From: Viola odorata
Lineage: Eukaryota > Streptophyta > Magnoliopsida > Malpighiales > Violaceae
NCBI GenBank assembly: GCA_963691705.1
Contig: OY829537.1
Coordinates: 72,623,352 to 72,687,351, forward strand
Length of the DNA stretch: 64,000 bases
Direction: 5' to 3'
The position numbers and the translations under genes are program-made. The notes under the pieces were generated by a model. That model made no database searches, was not told the origin of the DNA, and saw only the letters and a list, made by a program, of their open reading frames with translations. Shown piece by piece: positions 31,851 through 46,731 of this stretch. Positions within the stretch are counted from its first letter, which is position 1. The number at the start of each line of letters is the position of its first letter.

Positions 31851-33564
31851 ATCTTTTTAAAATTATTTTGTTTTCTATAAATGACTTTAGATTTAGATTT
31901 CTGAGTCAGGCCTAATTAGGCATAAGCTTGTGACCATAGCATGGATAAGGGGAATACAAACTAGGGTTGTGAAAAAAAAACTAAAATTGAGAAAATTAAA
32001 CCGAACCAGCTGTAAACTGAACCTGCCATAAATCGAATAGAAAAATAAGTTATTCGAATCATAAATGATTCATAACCGAACCAAAATTTTCTTTGAATAT
32101 TGGACATCCGAATCGGAAAGTATTGAATAATAATTTTGTTTTAATTTGGTTAACATAAACTCATAAAATTTACAAAAAACACACAAAAAAATGAATCAAA
32201 ACGACCTAAATTATTTTATATGAAGAAAAAATGACACATTTATCAAGCTATTACTTAATTTTCAAAATTACTTACTAAGTATTTACTTTTACATAAAAAA
32301 TATTATATAAGCACTTTCATATTGCATTCCATTAAATTATAATTATTATTGATGTAACTATTTAGTCACATTGAAATTGTTGATTTATTTGATTTTTTTT
32401 TTAATTCTCGTAAATAATCACAGGTATAAGTATGAGTAGTGTTATATTTACCAGTAGTTTTTTGTTTACCAACGCATATGTATAAATAGTAATTAATACT
32501 TTATATACATAATTAATTAATTTATAATTTTTTTAGTGAGAATGGATTGACCGTATAATTATATTTTATAAAAGGAAAACCTAATTAGATGGGTTTGTAT
32601 ACAAATTATGTATTTAACCACTAGATGATGTTTTAATCACCTTAAAAAATTATTTTTTTAGTCTTATAACATCATAAAAGTTCTATCCAAAGGTTAAAAT
32701 ACTCATTCTTTGTTATATAAATATTTGTTTTTTAGACGGGCCCTAACTGGATTCATGTTGAAGTGTAGTATAAAGAAATCTTATGTTATTTAGAATATTA
32801 GTGTCGGTAAAATTACACATAAATTGAGTTTCTTCTCTCTTTTGAAGAAATTCAATAACCGAACCGAAATCTGATTTTAAAATAACTAACATGATCGACC
32901 AAACCGAACCGATTCAAACAGATAACCAATTAAATAATATTCAACTTAACCGACTTTAAAAATTAACCGTCCAAACCGATCTATTTAAACCTCGCATCTT
33001 CTTTGGATTTTTTTTTTTTTTGTTTTGGAAGCAGGCAACCAGAGTTGAGGATTGATTATGTAAAAGCAGAATTGAGATTTTCAGATTTTCCCCGGACAAC
33101 AGAAAAAGAAACAATAACCTTAGTGCTTATTCCAGACACATTCCATGATTCTTGCAGCGATGACATCTGAAAACAATCAGAAGGAACCACAGCATAATAA
33201 TGGTTGCCCTCTGGAACTCAAATAACTGCTTACTAGTTACTACAACGTTGTTTCCAACTTCTATAAACTAACGACACCGCCTACTCCTCTATTATCCATA
33301 TATAAGAATAGATAGATCATCGCAGCAAAGTGATCGGGTCGATTCATGTAACCATCAACTTTCTAGTCAAAAAAAGTAACATCTGACGTCTGTGGCTGTT
33401 TCTCTTAATCTTGATGACACAAAAATTCAAAACTTGCATCTTCCAGGCACCTCACAGATTCTGTTGGCGATCAAAGGCATTCTTCCATGTGAACTTTATT
33501 TCAAGTTCTTCAACAGCATCGTCGGAGAAGAGAATTGTATGCTCATCTTTGTGTTACGGTGGAG
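31851..33564. other. AT-rich intergenic region
   Basis: Contains AACCGAACC-type runs near 32000 and 32860-32990 that look like remnants of a hAT-type element, but I found no clean ends or duplication. The 3' untranslated region of the YchF gene probably occupies the right part. Confidence 0.4.
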
Positions 33565-36500
33565 CTACACATTGAAACGGAACAGCATTACATCTCCCTC
33601 TTGAACAATATAGTCTTTGCCCTCAGATCTCAACTGCAACGTCAAACGATGATGGCGTCAATAAGTCAATAACTGATCACATAATAGGGACATGCATGCT
33701 CACATATGCACAAGTATATTATAGTAAATTCCTCACATTTTTCACCTGCTTGATTTCAAGTCATGGTACACAATATTATACGATTTTTATCTCACAGTTT
33801 ATCAGAACCAAACATTCTGATGCAACGTCAGCAGTAATCAAACCAACAACTTCAAACTAATATTTTTTTCGAGAGACAGTGAACTCCCTATAGTCTCAAC
33901 AAAGCTAAAACTATTCAGTAACGATCAATAAGAAGGAAATATCAAAAGTAGGGAATACACAGAGAACCTTGCCCTCGGAAATATATAGAAGCTTCCTAAA
34001 AGCTATACCTAGATAATAATGGCAATGGGGACACAAGAAAAGAGTAGAAAACTATTGTAGATGCTGGATTCATCTTAGAAACAATCCCATCATATTAACT
34101 TGAGTTTGATCTAAGACTACTCTCATGTCTATAAACATATTCTCCTTCTCCTAAACCCAATTGGATCCAAACAATAACAGAACCCAGTGCACTCGACTCG
34201 AATTCAAGTTAAGATTTTGTAAACGCTGCCAACGGTGGTGAATTAGAAAGCTCTGCGGGCTCTTACAAATATCAGTGCAATAAAGCAAAAGCGAAAACAG
34301 GGTGAGAACAATTTCTGTAGGAGTAGTTTGTCTATCCAGCAAAAAAAAACTTTAGAAACTATAAATGCTTAGGTAGAGAACAAACTCACAAGTCCTTTTT
34401 CTCTAGCTGCTGCAAGTGAACCGGCGGTTACAAAGTCATTGTAAGCCACCTGCCAAAACAAGAAACACATTGAACATGCATGTTGATATAACAGGATGTT
34501 AAGTGCAATACCATGAAGTATCAGAATAATAAGCAAATGCAAGGAAAATCACAGTCAAAAGTGTTTAAAACGAGTAGTCACTAAAGGCAGCAAAAGTCTG
34601 AGCTCTCTTTGCAAGTGAGCTGAAACATTGAAAATGTCGACAATGGAGCTTTGCCTAAAGTTATTTCAATGAGGACATAGAAAAGGGATTTTTTAAAAGC
34701 ACCTCCATACCTCTTAAAGTATTAGAAAAAATGAATTGCCTGTTTTCCTTTCTTCCAATTCTCCAACAACTCAATAGTATAACACACAATACAACCAGCC
34801 ATGTCCAAATCCAAGAATTTGATTGTTGTTAAGAACATAGCGGGTAGAAAACTGTAGAAGATTCAATTATAGACATCTTCCTATGTCTTACTACTAGAGG
34901 AAAAGAGTTATGGAAATGAGGGAAATTCTAGTGTTTACAGTGTCTAAGTTATGCCTACATTGTCTCAAGAAATCCGAATAAGCTGTTTAAATCAACTGGC
35001 TACCCAACAGTTAGAGTGAAATCAATTTTTTTATTTTAAGAAAAAACCTTTCAGTTGAAACTGGATGACTAATTGTTCAACCAGAAATGAGTTTTTGTGG
35101 TTACCAGAAAAAATCTTTTACAAGTCCCATATGACATTTACCCATAAAGGTGGCTATGAAGATGAAACAAACAGTGAGAACTTACCATTTTAAAGGGATT
35201 CATGATTAGAACATCTGATAACTCTCCAAATAACAACAATTTGTTGAGGTGAAATGTGAAACGTAGTAATCCCACATCACTTGGAAAAATAAAGTGTGAG
35301 ATGCTCGCTTAAGTGTAGGACCCACACTAAGAAAGGAAATAAAGACTAAACCTTATCTCTAGACCCTCTTAATGGTATCCAGCAAACAAATTAAGGAGCT
35401 AAACCCCATTCTGGAAGCTTCAGTTTCGTACAAATGATTTTCAATCCATCATTGTTATTTTAATAATACTGTCTTACCCCCCATTCATAACAGCTGCTAC
35501 ACAATAATAATGTTATTTCACTCATAATGTTACATTTATTTCTAGCATAGAAATAGAAATCAAAATCAAATTTGGATTGACAATCAATCAAGAAATGATA
35601 TGAAGGGAAGTAAACTTCTATTATGAAGCTTACCGTCTCAGCTCGAATAAATCCTTTCTCAAAGTCAGAGTGTATAACTCCAGCGGCTTGAGGTGCAGTC
35701 ATTCCTGCAGCAGGAGGAAAAAAACTCTCAGATGATAAATCCACAATATCATCTTTATTTTATACAATGTACCTTTCTTAAAATAAAAATAAAAACAAAA
35801 ACATGCAGGAATGACCAAAAGTCAAGTGACAACCACTGACCACATCAGCATTTATGGACAAAAGACCATGTCTAAGACCCTCTATCTTACATCAGAGGTT
35901 TAGTACAGGGTATACCTCAACAATTTAATTTAACCATTAATGAAATGAAAAAAAAAAAGCGAAAAAATTATCTTCCTCAACATGATCAGGCAAACTGCTC
36001 TGATTTGTGCATTGCATATCCATTATTACTTGCTTGGAGCAAATAAATTCCAGTTTAAAGAAGTTCTATGATTAGGAAAGCTGACCTGCGAGAATGGTCC
36101 ATGCTTTTGTTTCCTGTAGAAAGCATAAAAATACTCCTAATTAATGGAATGCATAAAATAAAAATACTAAAGATAATTAACAAAAAAAAAAAGTAATACT
36201 AAAGATACTAACTTTGCTTAAACGCTATTTACCAATATACACAGTAGTTTGCCCAGGTCTTATATAATTCATTTAATTAAAAAATAATTATCAGGTGGAT
36301 TCATGAATGCAAGTGTCATTCATTAAGAAGATTGGTAAGAAAGTTAATATCTACAGCACAACTATAAAAAATAAAATATTCAAGTATGTTAATCAAATCA
36401 TCCACCTTCTCGCCAGAAGTAAAGTATGTGCGTAACCCCAACAGGCTATATGTTGCCCTAATGAGGTTTCCAAGGCCACTTTCACTAACATCGAGAGAAT

Positions 36501-39500
36501 TCAAAAATTCAGGTCGTTCTTCACTTGGAAGCTCTGTAAGCTCTGATTCAACCTGCACCAACAAGCTTTCCTAAGTACTTACATCCTGTAATAACTAATT
36601 TATGCACGTAACGGTTTCTCAAAGGTGTCACCATACTTGGGCTGAAACTGTCACTAAACCGGATTGCAACTCAGAAGAGAGATCCATCACTTCTCTAACA
36701 TGAGGATTGTTTCCAGGATCAACTAGGTCAGATTCTGCAACATTTGCCACGTATATAATTGGTTTCATGGTAAGTAAGCAAAGATGCTTTATGGCATCCT
36801 TTTCATAATCTGTTAAAGTTACAGATCGAGCTGGTTTTCCGTCCAAGAGTGCATGCTGAATTTTTTCCAAGGCTGACTTTTCTGCTTCCTCCTAAAATTT
36901 AGGAATTTACAAGTCAAGGTAAATTCAATTTAGCATTAACAAATACAAGCCACACCTTATCTATCTAATTCTATAGTAGACGCATTTTCTACGAGCAATT
37001 TAAAGTATAAAATCCAAAGTCAAGGTAAATTCAAACCACACCTTATACAATCCAAAGTCAAGGTAAATTCAATTTAGCATTAACATATACAAGCCACACC
37101 ATATCTATCTAATTCTATAGTAGACGCATTCTCTGCAAGCAATTTAAAGCAAAAAATTGAATTTACCTTGACTTTGGACTGTGAATCCTTCACCCTGCCT
37201 TTCTTGAGCTTCTCGAGTCTCTTCTCAATCTGCATTTCTTAAAAAAACATATTTCAGTTCTATCAGCCTATCTCACAGCTGCTAACATGTGGTACTTGGT
37301 ATTGTACAAAAGTTATCATCACAAGGAATTTTCTAGCAATCTAACCATCAATGGCAACTCTAGCCGATTTGAGCAAATTTTACACAAAGGTTTTCACCAA
37401 GAAATGTATTGGAATATAGAATCTATCATCCATATTCCATAACCATTAACCACAGACAACTTGGAGAGAGTGGATGGAATATGTTCAACCCAAAAACTTA
37501 AGTTATTACATTGACGAGCCCCTCATGCATAAAACAACACAAACAATCTTCAGTTTAGCAATGTGAGAGTTGCATTCTTAAAACCTCATCGTGATGAATG
37601 AGCTTTATAAATACTAATAAATTATTAGGATTATGATTATTTCAATGTGGATAAGAATTCCTTATGTTCTTTAAATTATAATCATGCAACTTTAGTAATG
37701 ACACACAGTTAGGATCATTGAGGATTTCTTATTAATGTTCAACTAGGCTGAGTATCCTTTTGTAGGATAGGTTTAGACAATCTGGTACAGAAGGTAAAGA
37801 TTTCTTGCCATTTTTAAATCTTTCTACGCCTAACCCTTTTTTATAGTTATTTATGGTCTCATCTTCCTACACTACATGCCTGCATCACATTTTACATGCT
37901 AGATTAGATTCGCAAATGGCAGATCAAACCATGCATAGATCACATAACACAGTCAGAAAATATAATCCAGTGAAATGCAATTCATACCACATAAAACATA
38001 AGCCACAAAAGCATGGGGTGTTGCGAAAACCACAATTTCAGGTTGGAAAATTCAAACTAGGAGCTAATACCACATTAAACAAGTCAGTCAGTCCAACCCA
38101 AAAACTGTTAGATGAGTTAGCACCTTTACTTTATAAGTCAAGCCACAAATCTGGTTTACAGAAGTATCCAGAGATGAAATCATGTTCCTAACAGATTGAC
38201 TTAACTCCAGAAATTCCCGTTACAGAGTAACTGATGTGTGAATGAAATTCACAAGAACCAACGGTTGATAGAGAGCAACTACTGAGTAGGAGAGTGGATA
38301 TGTTGGGAAGCAACAAGTATAGTCTAGCAAGTAAAGCACATAAATTTTAATTTTTAAATAGAAACAGTATACACAAGTGGTAAACTATGGCAGAGGAGTC
38401 AATGATGTAGAAATGGGAGTTTCAGGTTCCAACTTTCTTGGAATTTAAGTGGATGACTTTTATTGTAAAATCAAAGAATATTTTCTTCTATGCATCAAAC
38501 TGTAAATTAATTGGGTATGAAACATAATAATCTATTCCTCTAAAGTTGATCCTTCAGCTAAAAGCTAATTTCAGACATATTTAATTTTTATAAGTGTAAC
38601 ATTACTGGAAATTGTACTTTTAACTAAAAACTAAGAATTTGGCTTCCAGAATATATTCGTTTCTTCATCAAAAAGGAAGGGCACCTGAGCAACATCATTG
38701 ATGGAATTTCATGTGCACCCATTTTGACAAGGAAACTAACTATAGCGATCAATAAGATACATGAGAGAACTGGGAACTTGCATGGGAAAATTCCAACAGA
38801 TGGTGGATAGCCAAATTCAGACAACTCCTTCTTTCGGTCCTAGGTCCTAACACCTTAAGACAACTTTAAGGACATCTACTGCTTCTGGCTTCAGGTGACA
38901 CCAATTTGTTGTTTCATTTCCATCCTGTTTCATTTACCAAGGCTGTTTTCTGGAGGAAGCTAGAAGTCAGAGTTGGATGGCCACTGGTTGTCCCTCTTTT
39001 CTTGGAAAACAATCTAAAATCAACCTAGAACAGAGGATAGATGATGGAAGAGGTCCAAATCCACGAACACTGCAACCCAGCCCCCACAATGAGTATGATG
39101 GAAGGAAGTTAGTGTGACCAATGATCAAATAAACCATTCTAAGTGCTCAAGCATGTGAATTCTAGCAAAATAGTTGGGCATAAGACTTAGCATCTAGACT
39201 CCTATCATTCACTGGTGATTCCTAAAACTCTTCAGACCAACTATCAAGATCACTAAGAGTAAGTAAATAGACCATTAGAAAAGCTTGGCCCATCCTTTGT
39301 TTTAACAAAAATTTGCAAAACCCCTGCTTCTAACAATAAAGAAGACCTAAATAAAATAAAACCAACTTCTCATTAGCCTGGTAAGCATGGAAGGCAAGAC
39401 CATGTAGAGTAGAGAATTTCTTCCTCACTAACACTTTCCTGAGTTCCTACATCAAATCTAGAGCATACACATTTGACATTTAGATTGCATTTCTAGCATG

Positions 39501-40736
39501 TCTTTAACATCCCTTGTAACGATGGAATCTGTAAAGTAGTTACCAAATAATGATATAAAACAGTAATAACATGCAGATATGGCAAGACTTATCTCTATAC
39601 AGCAACAGCAAAGAAAAATGACAAACAAGCTTTACTGAGAATACCTGATCCAAATCTGAGAAAACAAGCTCTAAATTGATGACATCAATATCTGACTTAG
39701 GATCGACCTTGCCATTCACGTGAACAATGTCATTGTCCTCAAAACAGCGAACAACCTGAAATTAATCCTACGCATCTCAGTTTTTAATTTATCTAAACAA
39801 AGACGGTTTAAAGCATGTCATTAGGCCATGGCTAAGCAATTACTATGTACTTTACCTTTCATTTTCCTACTGAGCACATGCTTAAACAGCAGGAAATTTC
39901 ACTAACAAATATTAATTCCAATAGGTAGTTGTCATTATAAAAATACAATGTAATGTCATAAGCTTTCAGACACATACAAACCAAGATGAAACCCACATCC
40001 TAGTAAGATTTAGCAGGATAGTTCAGAGCACAGTAGTTAATAAGGTGCTCAAAGAATATGATTGGAGGTGAGATGAAGAGAAGGGACGCATACCTGGAGG
40101 ATGGAGTCAACTTCGCGAATATGCGATAAGAACTTGTTACCTAAACCCTGCATTAAATTCAGATTTGTAAGTCCTAACTCACTTAATGAGAAGCAAGTAA
40201 CAAAAATGACAATGAACTGGAAAACAGGAAGGAGAAAAAAAAAAAACAACAACAACCTCTCCTTGACTGGCACCCTTGACAAGGCCAGCAATATCTACAA
40301 ACTCTATAGACGCAGGAACTGCTCGCTGAGACTTGCTGAGATTTGAAAGCACTTGAAGCCGCGGATCTGGAACTCCAACAATCCCTACATTTGGCTCTAT
40401 TGTACAAAATGGGAAATTAGCCGCCGCAGCTTTCCCATTCTCCACCTACAAAACAAAGCGCACCAAATTCAAAACTTGCATGCACAGCAAGAACTAACTG
40501 GCTAACGTAGCAAACAAAGCGGCACTTACGACGGCGTTGAAGAGAGTGGACTTGCCGACGTTAGGGAGGCCGACGATGCCGGCTCTTAAGCTCATGGTTA
40601 CTCTGGAAGTGGAAAACCGTCTCCTACTGGTATTACTACCCAAAACGCCGAGCCTTGAGAAGAGAGGGATTGATTTCATCGGGGATTGAAGATGAGACAA
40701 GGAAGGAAGAAGGTTACTGCGTGCCACTCTCGCCAT
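33565..40736 (-). CDS. Organelle-targeted YchF/OLA1-type NTPase
   Basis: Eleven exons with GT-AG junctions and consistent phases: 40530-40736, 40257-40445, 40094-40147, 39645-39755, 37167-37229, 36637-36891, 36406-36552, 36086-36113, 35634-35704, 34390-34449 and 33565-33633, giving 417 residues. Residues 1-46 are rich in R, S and L with few acidic residues, a transit peptide. The P-loop GLPNVGKST is at about 54-62. [14 protein letters not shown] is the G3 region, NVAESD supplies the altered G4 (N-x-x-E) typical of this ATP-preferring family, and a coiled-coil segment [11 protein letters not shown] follows. The C-terminal TGS-like domain ends [11 protein letters not shown]. It resembles the organellar plant YchF paralog in length. 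No defect is seen, so it is probably expressed. The cytosolic OLA1 lacks such a leader. Confidence 0.95.
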
Positions 40737-40818
40737 TCTTACTCCTTTTGATTGGGCTTTTTTGGAGTAAAACCAACGGAGAGCGAAGAGCTTATATTAT
40801 CTTTGGAAAAGAGCGGAG

Positions 40819-41195
40819 GGAAACGACTCGAAGGGGTGGCTACACTATGCAAGTTCAAGCTCTCTGTCACCCAAAGCATTCAATGGCAATTCTGTCAAAC
40901 GGTGAAAAGGTTAGCGGCTTCCTTTGGTGTTACCGTTTTAGTTGGAGAAAGTGGAAAAAGTGTTGTGTGAAAATTATTTCTGAAAAAATTAATATGTTGT
41001 TTGGTAAATATTTGTTAAAAATGTTATAAGGAAACGACTCGAACGGGTGGCTACACTATGCAAGTTCAAGCTTTGTGTCACCCAAAACATATAGGCATTC
41101 AATGGCAATTCTGTCAAACGGTGAAAAGGTTAGCGGCTTCCTTTGGCGTTACTGTTCTAGTTGGAGAAGTGTTGCGAGAAGAAGTGTTATGTGAA
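40819..41195. repeat. Tandem duplication upstream of the YchF gene
   Basis: A segment starting GGAAACGACTCGAAGGGGTG at 40819 recurs at about 41030 (GAAACGACTCGAACGGGTGG), period about 211 bp, with high similarity over some 160 bp including TTCAATGGCAATTCTGTCAA. It lies 80-460 bp before the start codon, so the promoter or leader region is duplicated. Confidence 0.85.
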
Positions 41196-42100
41196 AATCA
41201 CTTCTGTAAAAATGTGTTAAAAGTGTTGTGAGATGTAAAATAACTATAAAGGACACAACATGTTTCAAACATTATAATTAATACTTTTTAGCCACATATA
41301 TATATAGATTATTTAAAATCAATCTATTTCTTTAAACAAATAATTAACATTTTATTTATACAAAGAATTAAAACTTCATTAGAAAGAACAAAAACAAATT
41401 AAATATTTAGCACTTTTTGAAAGTTTTACATATATAAATCACAGATATTAATTTATATGAGCCTTGCGTTCATGATTTTTTTCTGCTAATAATCTTATTT
41501 GCATCAAGACGTATACGGCTATCGATATCTTTTAAGTTATTTCAATTTAGACTTTCATTATAAAATTCAAATACGGTGAGATGTGAATTAATTTGGCTCG
41601 AGAAAGAATCACATCGGGAAAAAAAATGAGGCTTTCACTTGTTAGTTTGTATATTTTGAATCTTTCGCTTGCTAATTTGTATAATTGAGTATAATTTTCT
41701 TTGTATTCATTCGGGCCAAGAAGCAGCATGACCCAACTTGAGCCCACGAGAACTGCTTGATAAAAGCAATAATACGACACCATCAACATGTGAAGAAATA
41801 AGAGTGAAAACAGACAGAACAGAAGCATACACAAAGATTTGGCTAAAAATGAATATCTTTAAGCAAAAAGCATGTAAACAACATCATTAATCATGTTGTG
41901 CCATATAAAAGGCCTACTACTATTTAGAAATTCAAAGTTCAAACAAAGCTAAATCTTCATGCAAGTATGCAACTCCTAGTGGCACTAAAATTACTACATG
42001 CAACGAGTAGCGGTTTGATTTCCACCATTAGCAACAACAAAAAAGATAGCCCTGCCGCACAAAAGATGCTCTGCAAAGTCCATGTCCTTTCTTTTCAACT
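41196..42100. other. Intergenic region
   Basis: AT-rich, with no supported gene. A minus-strand ORF at 41547-41834 shows no domain. Confidence 0.4.
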
Positions 42101-42220
42101 TCATTTGAGGAAGTGAGGAGTGATCAACCCTGCAATCTGAAGAAATCCAACCTCATCTTTTCCAGCAAATATCGTCCTCAACTTCTCATCACAGATTATG
42201 ACCCTCTTGTTGTTTGGATC
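42101..42220 (-). pseudogene. SWIB/MDM2-domain gene, last exon only
   Basis: After a T-rich acceptor, 39 codons read DPNNKRVIICDEKLRTIFAG, KDEVGFLQIAGLITPHFLK, then TGA. This is the C-terminal half of a SWIB domain of small plant SWIB/BAF60b proteins, which act in chromatin remodelling. The upstream exon with the first half of the domain (SR-DAVK-IW-YIK) was not found between 42221 and 43500. A non-coding first exon may be present at 43030-43175, with a GTATTA donor. I treat it as a partial or broken gene. A distant or diverged exon could rescue it. Confidence 0.65.
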
Positions 42221-43209
42221 CTACAAAAAAAAAAACACCAAATGTGTAGTTAGTTACAAATATTAATACAAGCACACACATCTACAAGAAATCTTTTAAA
42301 ATTTGAGGAATAAACACTATTTATACAGCAAATATATTGAATCAGGCTAGCTATCATCCATCTCACAGCCTAAGAAAGGATGTGCAACCAACCACATGCA
42401 GATGGATCAAACAAATTGGCAATGTAACGATCTCATATATTCAACAACGAAGCCTTTAATGTTGTATAACATCCGTCATTCATCAAGTATAACATCACAT
42501 ATTGGCACATATAGTAATGCATTCAAGAAGTATGCATTATGCCTCAGAAGATAGATCAAGTAAACCTGACAGAAAACCTGCACATAACTAGATTGCAGTC
42601 GAAACAAGATTTACCAGATGCAAAAGGAGTGGGTTAAAGCACCAAAGTGAAGCCCCGTTGAAGAACCAAAATAATTCATTCCCAAGAAAATCATAGAAAC
42701 AAACACATTCTCAAACATGAATACAAGAGTAAGTAAATATTCAGTTCAAACCCAAATTAGGGATGAAACAACAAATTGGCTCATAACATATAATTTGACC
42801 TACGACAATACAGATCTAAACATAACGTAATGAGAATAAAGGTGAATTCCACACCACAGTAAGCAAATTGAAGAAGAAAAGAAAGAAAGGAAAATGAAAT
42901 ATTAGAACTCAAATCCCTAAATTTCGATTCAAATCAAAATCCAAACTCGCAATTCGTTATTCAATAAGGAAAACAAAACGAACAGTACCCAAGGAGTTCA
43001 CCAAAAAATACGAAGATAAGAAAAAAATAATACCTTTGAGAAGGAAAAGAGAAGCGGTGGAGAAGAAGAGAGGGTGGAGAAGAATAATGGGTGAGGTGTG
43101 GTGGTTTTGTCGGTAGAGAGATTGAGAGAATTTGTGTGGGTAAGGAAATGAGAGTCAGTGGAAAGAAATTGAACATTTTATACCTGGTATAAGTGTAAAT
43201 ATAAAGAAG
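42221..43209. other. Intron-like or intergenic sequence upstream of the SWIB exon
   Basis: No coding exon seen. A CT-rich minus-strand segment at 43030-43175 ending in a donor-like AAAG/GTATTA resembles a 5' untranslated exon. Confidence 0.4.
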
Positions 43210-43519
43210 TTGAGTCAATATTTTTGTCCAAAAAATTAACCAAAGTGCTTCCCGTGTTTTCTTCAAAACCATGGTTTTGGGGCTGGAGCAATTTGCTCCT
43301 TTCTCAAAACCAAGGTTTCCCTTGGTTTCAGAAACCAACTTTTCAAGAAGCTGATATTTATCAAACACCAATTGGAGCTTCTTGAGAAGTTGGTTTTGAA
43401 AACCAAGGAAAACCTTGGTTTTGAGAAAGGAGCAAATTGCTCCAGCCCCAAAACCATTAGTTTTGAAGAAAACACGGGAAGCTCTTTGGTTAATTTTTTG
43501 GACAAAAATATTAACTCAA
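43210..43519. mobile_element. Hairpin MITE
   Basis: A 310-bp near-perfect inverted repeat: TTGAGTCAATATTTTTGTCC at the left mirrors the right end, and arms with CAATTTGCTCC and AAAACCAAGG pair over about 145 bp around a loop of roughly 25 bp. No clear target duplication. A transcript would form a long hairpin. Confidence 0.8.
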
Positions 43520-43560
43520 TTCCTTCTTAATTACGAGTATATCACGTATATGATATATAC

Positions 43561-44879
43561 TAGGGGTGGCAAAAATCTACCCATACCCAATGGGTACCCA
43601 TACCCAACTAATTTAAGTGGGTATGAGTGTTAAATGGATTAGTGCAATTTTTAAATGGGTAGAAATGGGTAATATACCCATTTAAACTAAAATAGGTGGG
43701 TTTTATTAGGTTGGGTAATGGGTACCCAATGGGTACCAATTAAACCCAAACCAACCCTATGCCTCTCCTTCTCCTCTCTCTCTTTCATCTTTTTTATTTT
43801 TCTTTTTTAAACAAATTCAATTTTCTTACTCTATATAATGAACAAAATAAATTAAAAACTACAACAACATAATCTCTATCTCAAGATGAGTAATTCTATA
43901 TCCACTTTTTTTTATTTTTTTTAATCTTTTAAAAATGGATTTTATACTTTTCATGGGATCACTCATAGTTTTCTTCTTTAAAGCATGAAAAAATCATGGT
44001 GATGGACCATTCAAAATTATTTAAATATATTTTGAATTAATTTATAAATTTTTTAATTAATTAGTTGATTAAATCAAGCATAAACAGTAGGTAATTACTA
44101 CCGGATACAATCTTACTAGATAAATATAACAAAATTCATTTGATAATCCTGTGCTTATTAATTATGTTTTAAAATATTTACTATCCAAAACCATAAATTC
44201 AAGGTTTTATTTTATTTTTCTTCCCACCTTTGAAATTAGAAAAAAAGAATTAAACACCAGGCTTTCACATTGAAGAGCAAATACTTTTGCATGCACCACA
44301 ATTGCAATTTAAATGCATTGAAGATTGTAGTAATTAATTCCACCCAGTCGCAATTTTAAAAAGGAATTAACTAGAGTTAAGGAGAAATAAATTATGAAAA
44401 TGGTCAAATCCGAGCTTAAATGGTCAAACCCGAACCTAAACGATAAAACCCGAGCCTAAATGGTCAAACCCGAGCCTAAATGATAAAACCCGAGCCTAAA
44501 TGGTCAAACACGAGCCTAAACGATAAAACCCGAGCATAAATGTTCAAACCTGAGCCTAAATAGTCAAATCCGAACTTAAACGATAAAACCAGCATACACA
44601 ATAAAAATCGAGTCAAATAGTCAGATTTTATCAAAATTTACATTTTTTTATCAAACATGGTATTTTTAATTTTACTTAATAAAAAATTATATTTATTGAG
44701 TGAGTATGATTTAAATGAGTATAAATGGATTAAATGGGTGGGTATGATTTAAATGGATATAAATAGATATGGGTACCCATTTAAAAAATTATATGGATAA
44801 TAAATAGGTATGATACCCATACCCATACCCATTTAACTCTTACACATGCCCACCCATACTCACCCATTTGCCACCCCTA
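43561..44879. mobile_element. Non-autonomous hAT element
   Basis: 1319 bp with TAGGGGTGGCAAA ends and ATATATAC / TTATATAC flanks (8 bp, one mismatch). Subterminal ACCCATACCC repeats occur at both ends, as is common in hAT elements. No transposase. It carries a minisatellite at 44395-44600. Confidence 0.85.
44395..44600. repeat. Minisatellite inside the hAT element
   Basis: About ten copies of a near 20-bp unit, AACCCGAGCCTAAATGGTCA, alternating with AACCCGAGCCTAAACGATAA. Confidence 0.85.
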
Positions 44880-45090
44880 TTATATACAAGAAACTCATTC
44901 TCCACACACACACCTCATCTCTCTTATGCATCCCCTATCCAACTCCGACGACCCTTTCTCTTCTTCTTCCACTCTCGATCAGGCGTCGACCTCTTCCGAC
45001 TGGTCGGTCCTGCGTCGTTTCTCGTCATCATCGAAGACTCCGTCGGCCTATCAGCCTCACCGGTGACAAGTCCGGCGGCCTCTCTCGTCA

Positions 45091-46593
<1,503 letters not shown>

Positions 46594-46731
46594 ATCTTGT
46601 GGTTGGCGGACTTTTTTAGCTAGGACTGGAATGCCAAAGGGAGTCTATGTATTGTTTGTGCTTTTCTTTCTGTTTGTGCTTTCCTTTTAGCACGACGTCG
46701 TTGCCCTCCTGCCTTTCATCTGACTTTCTAC

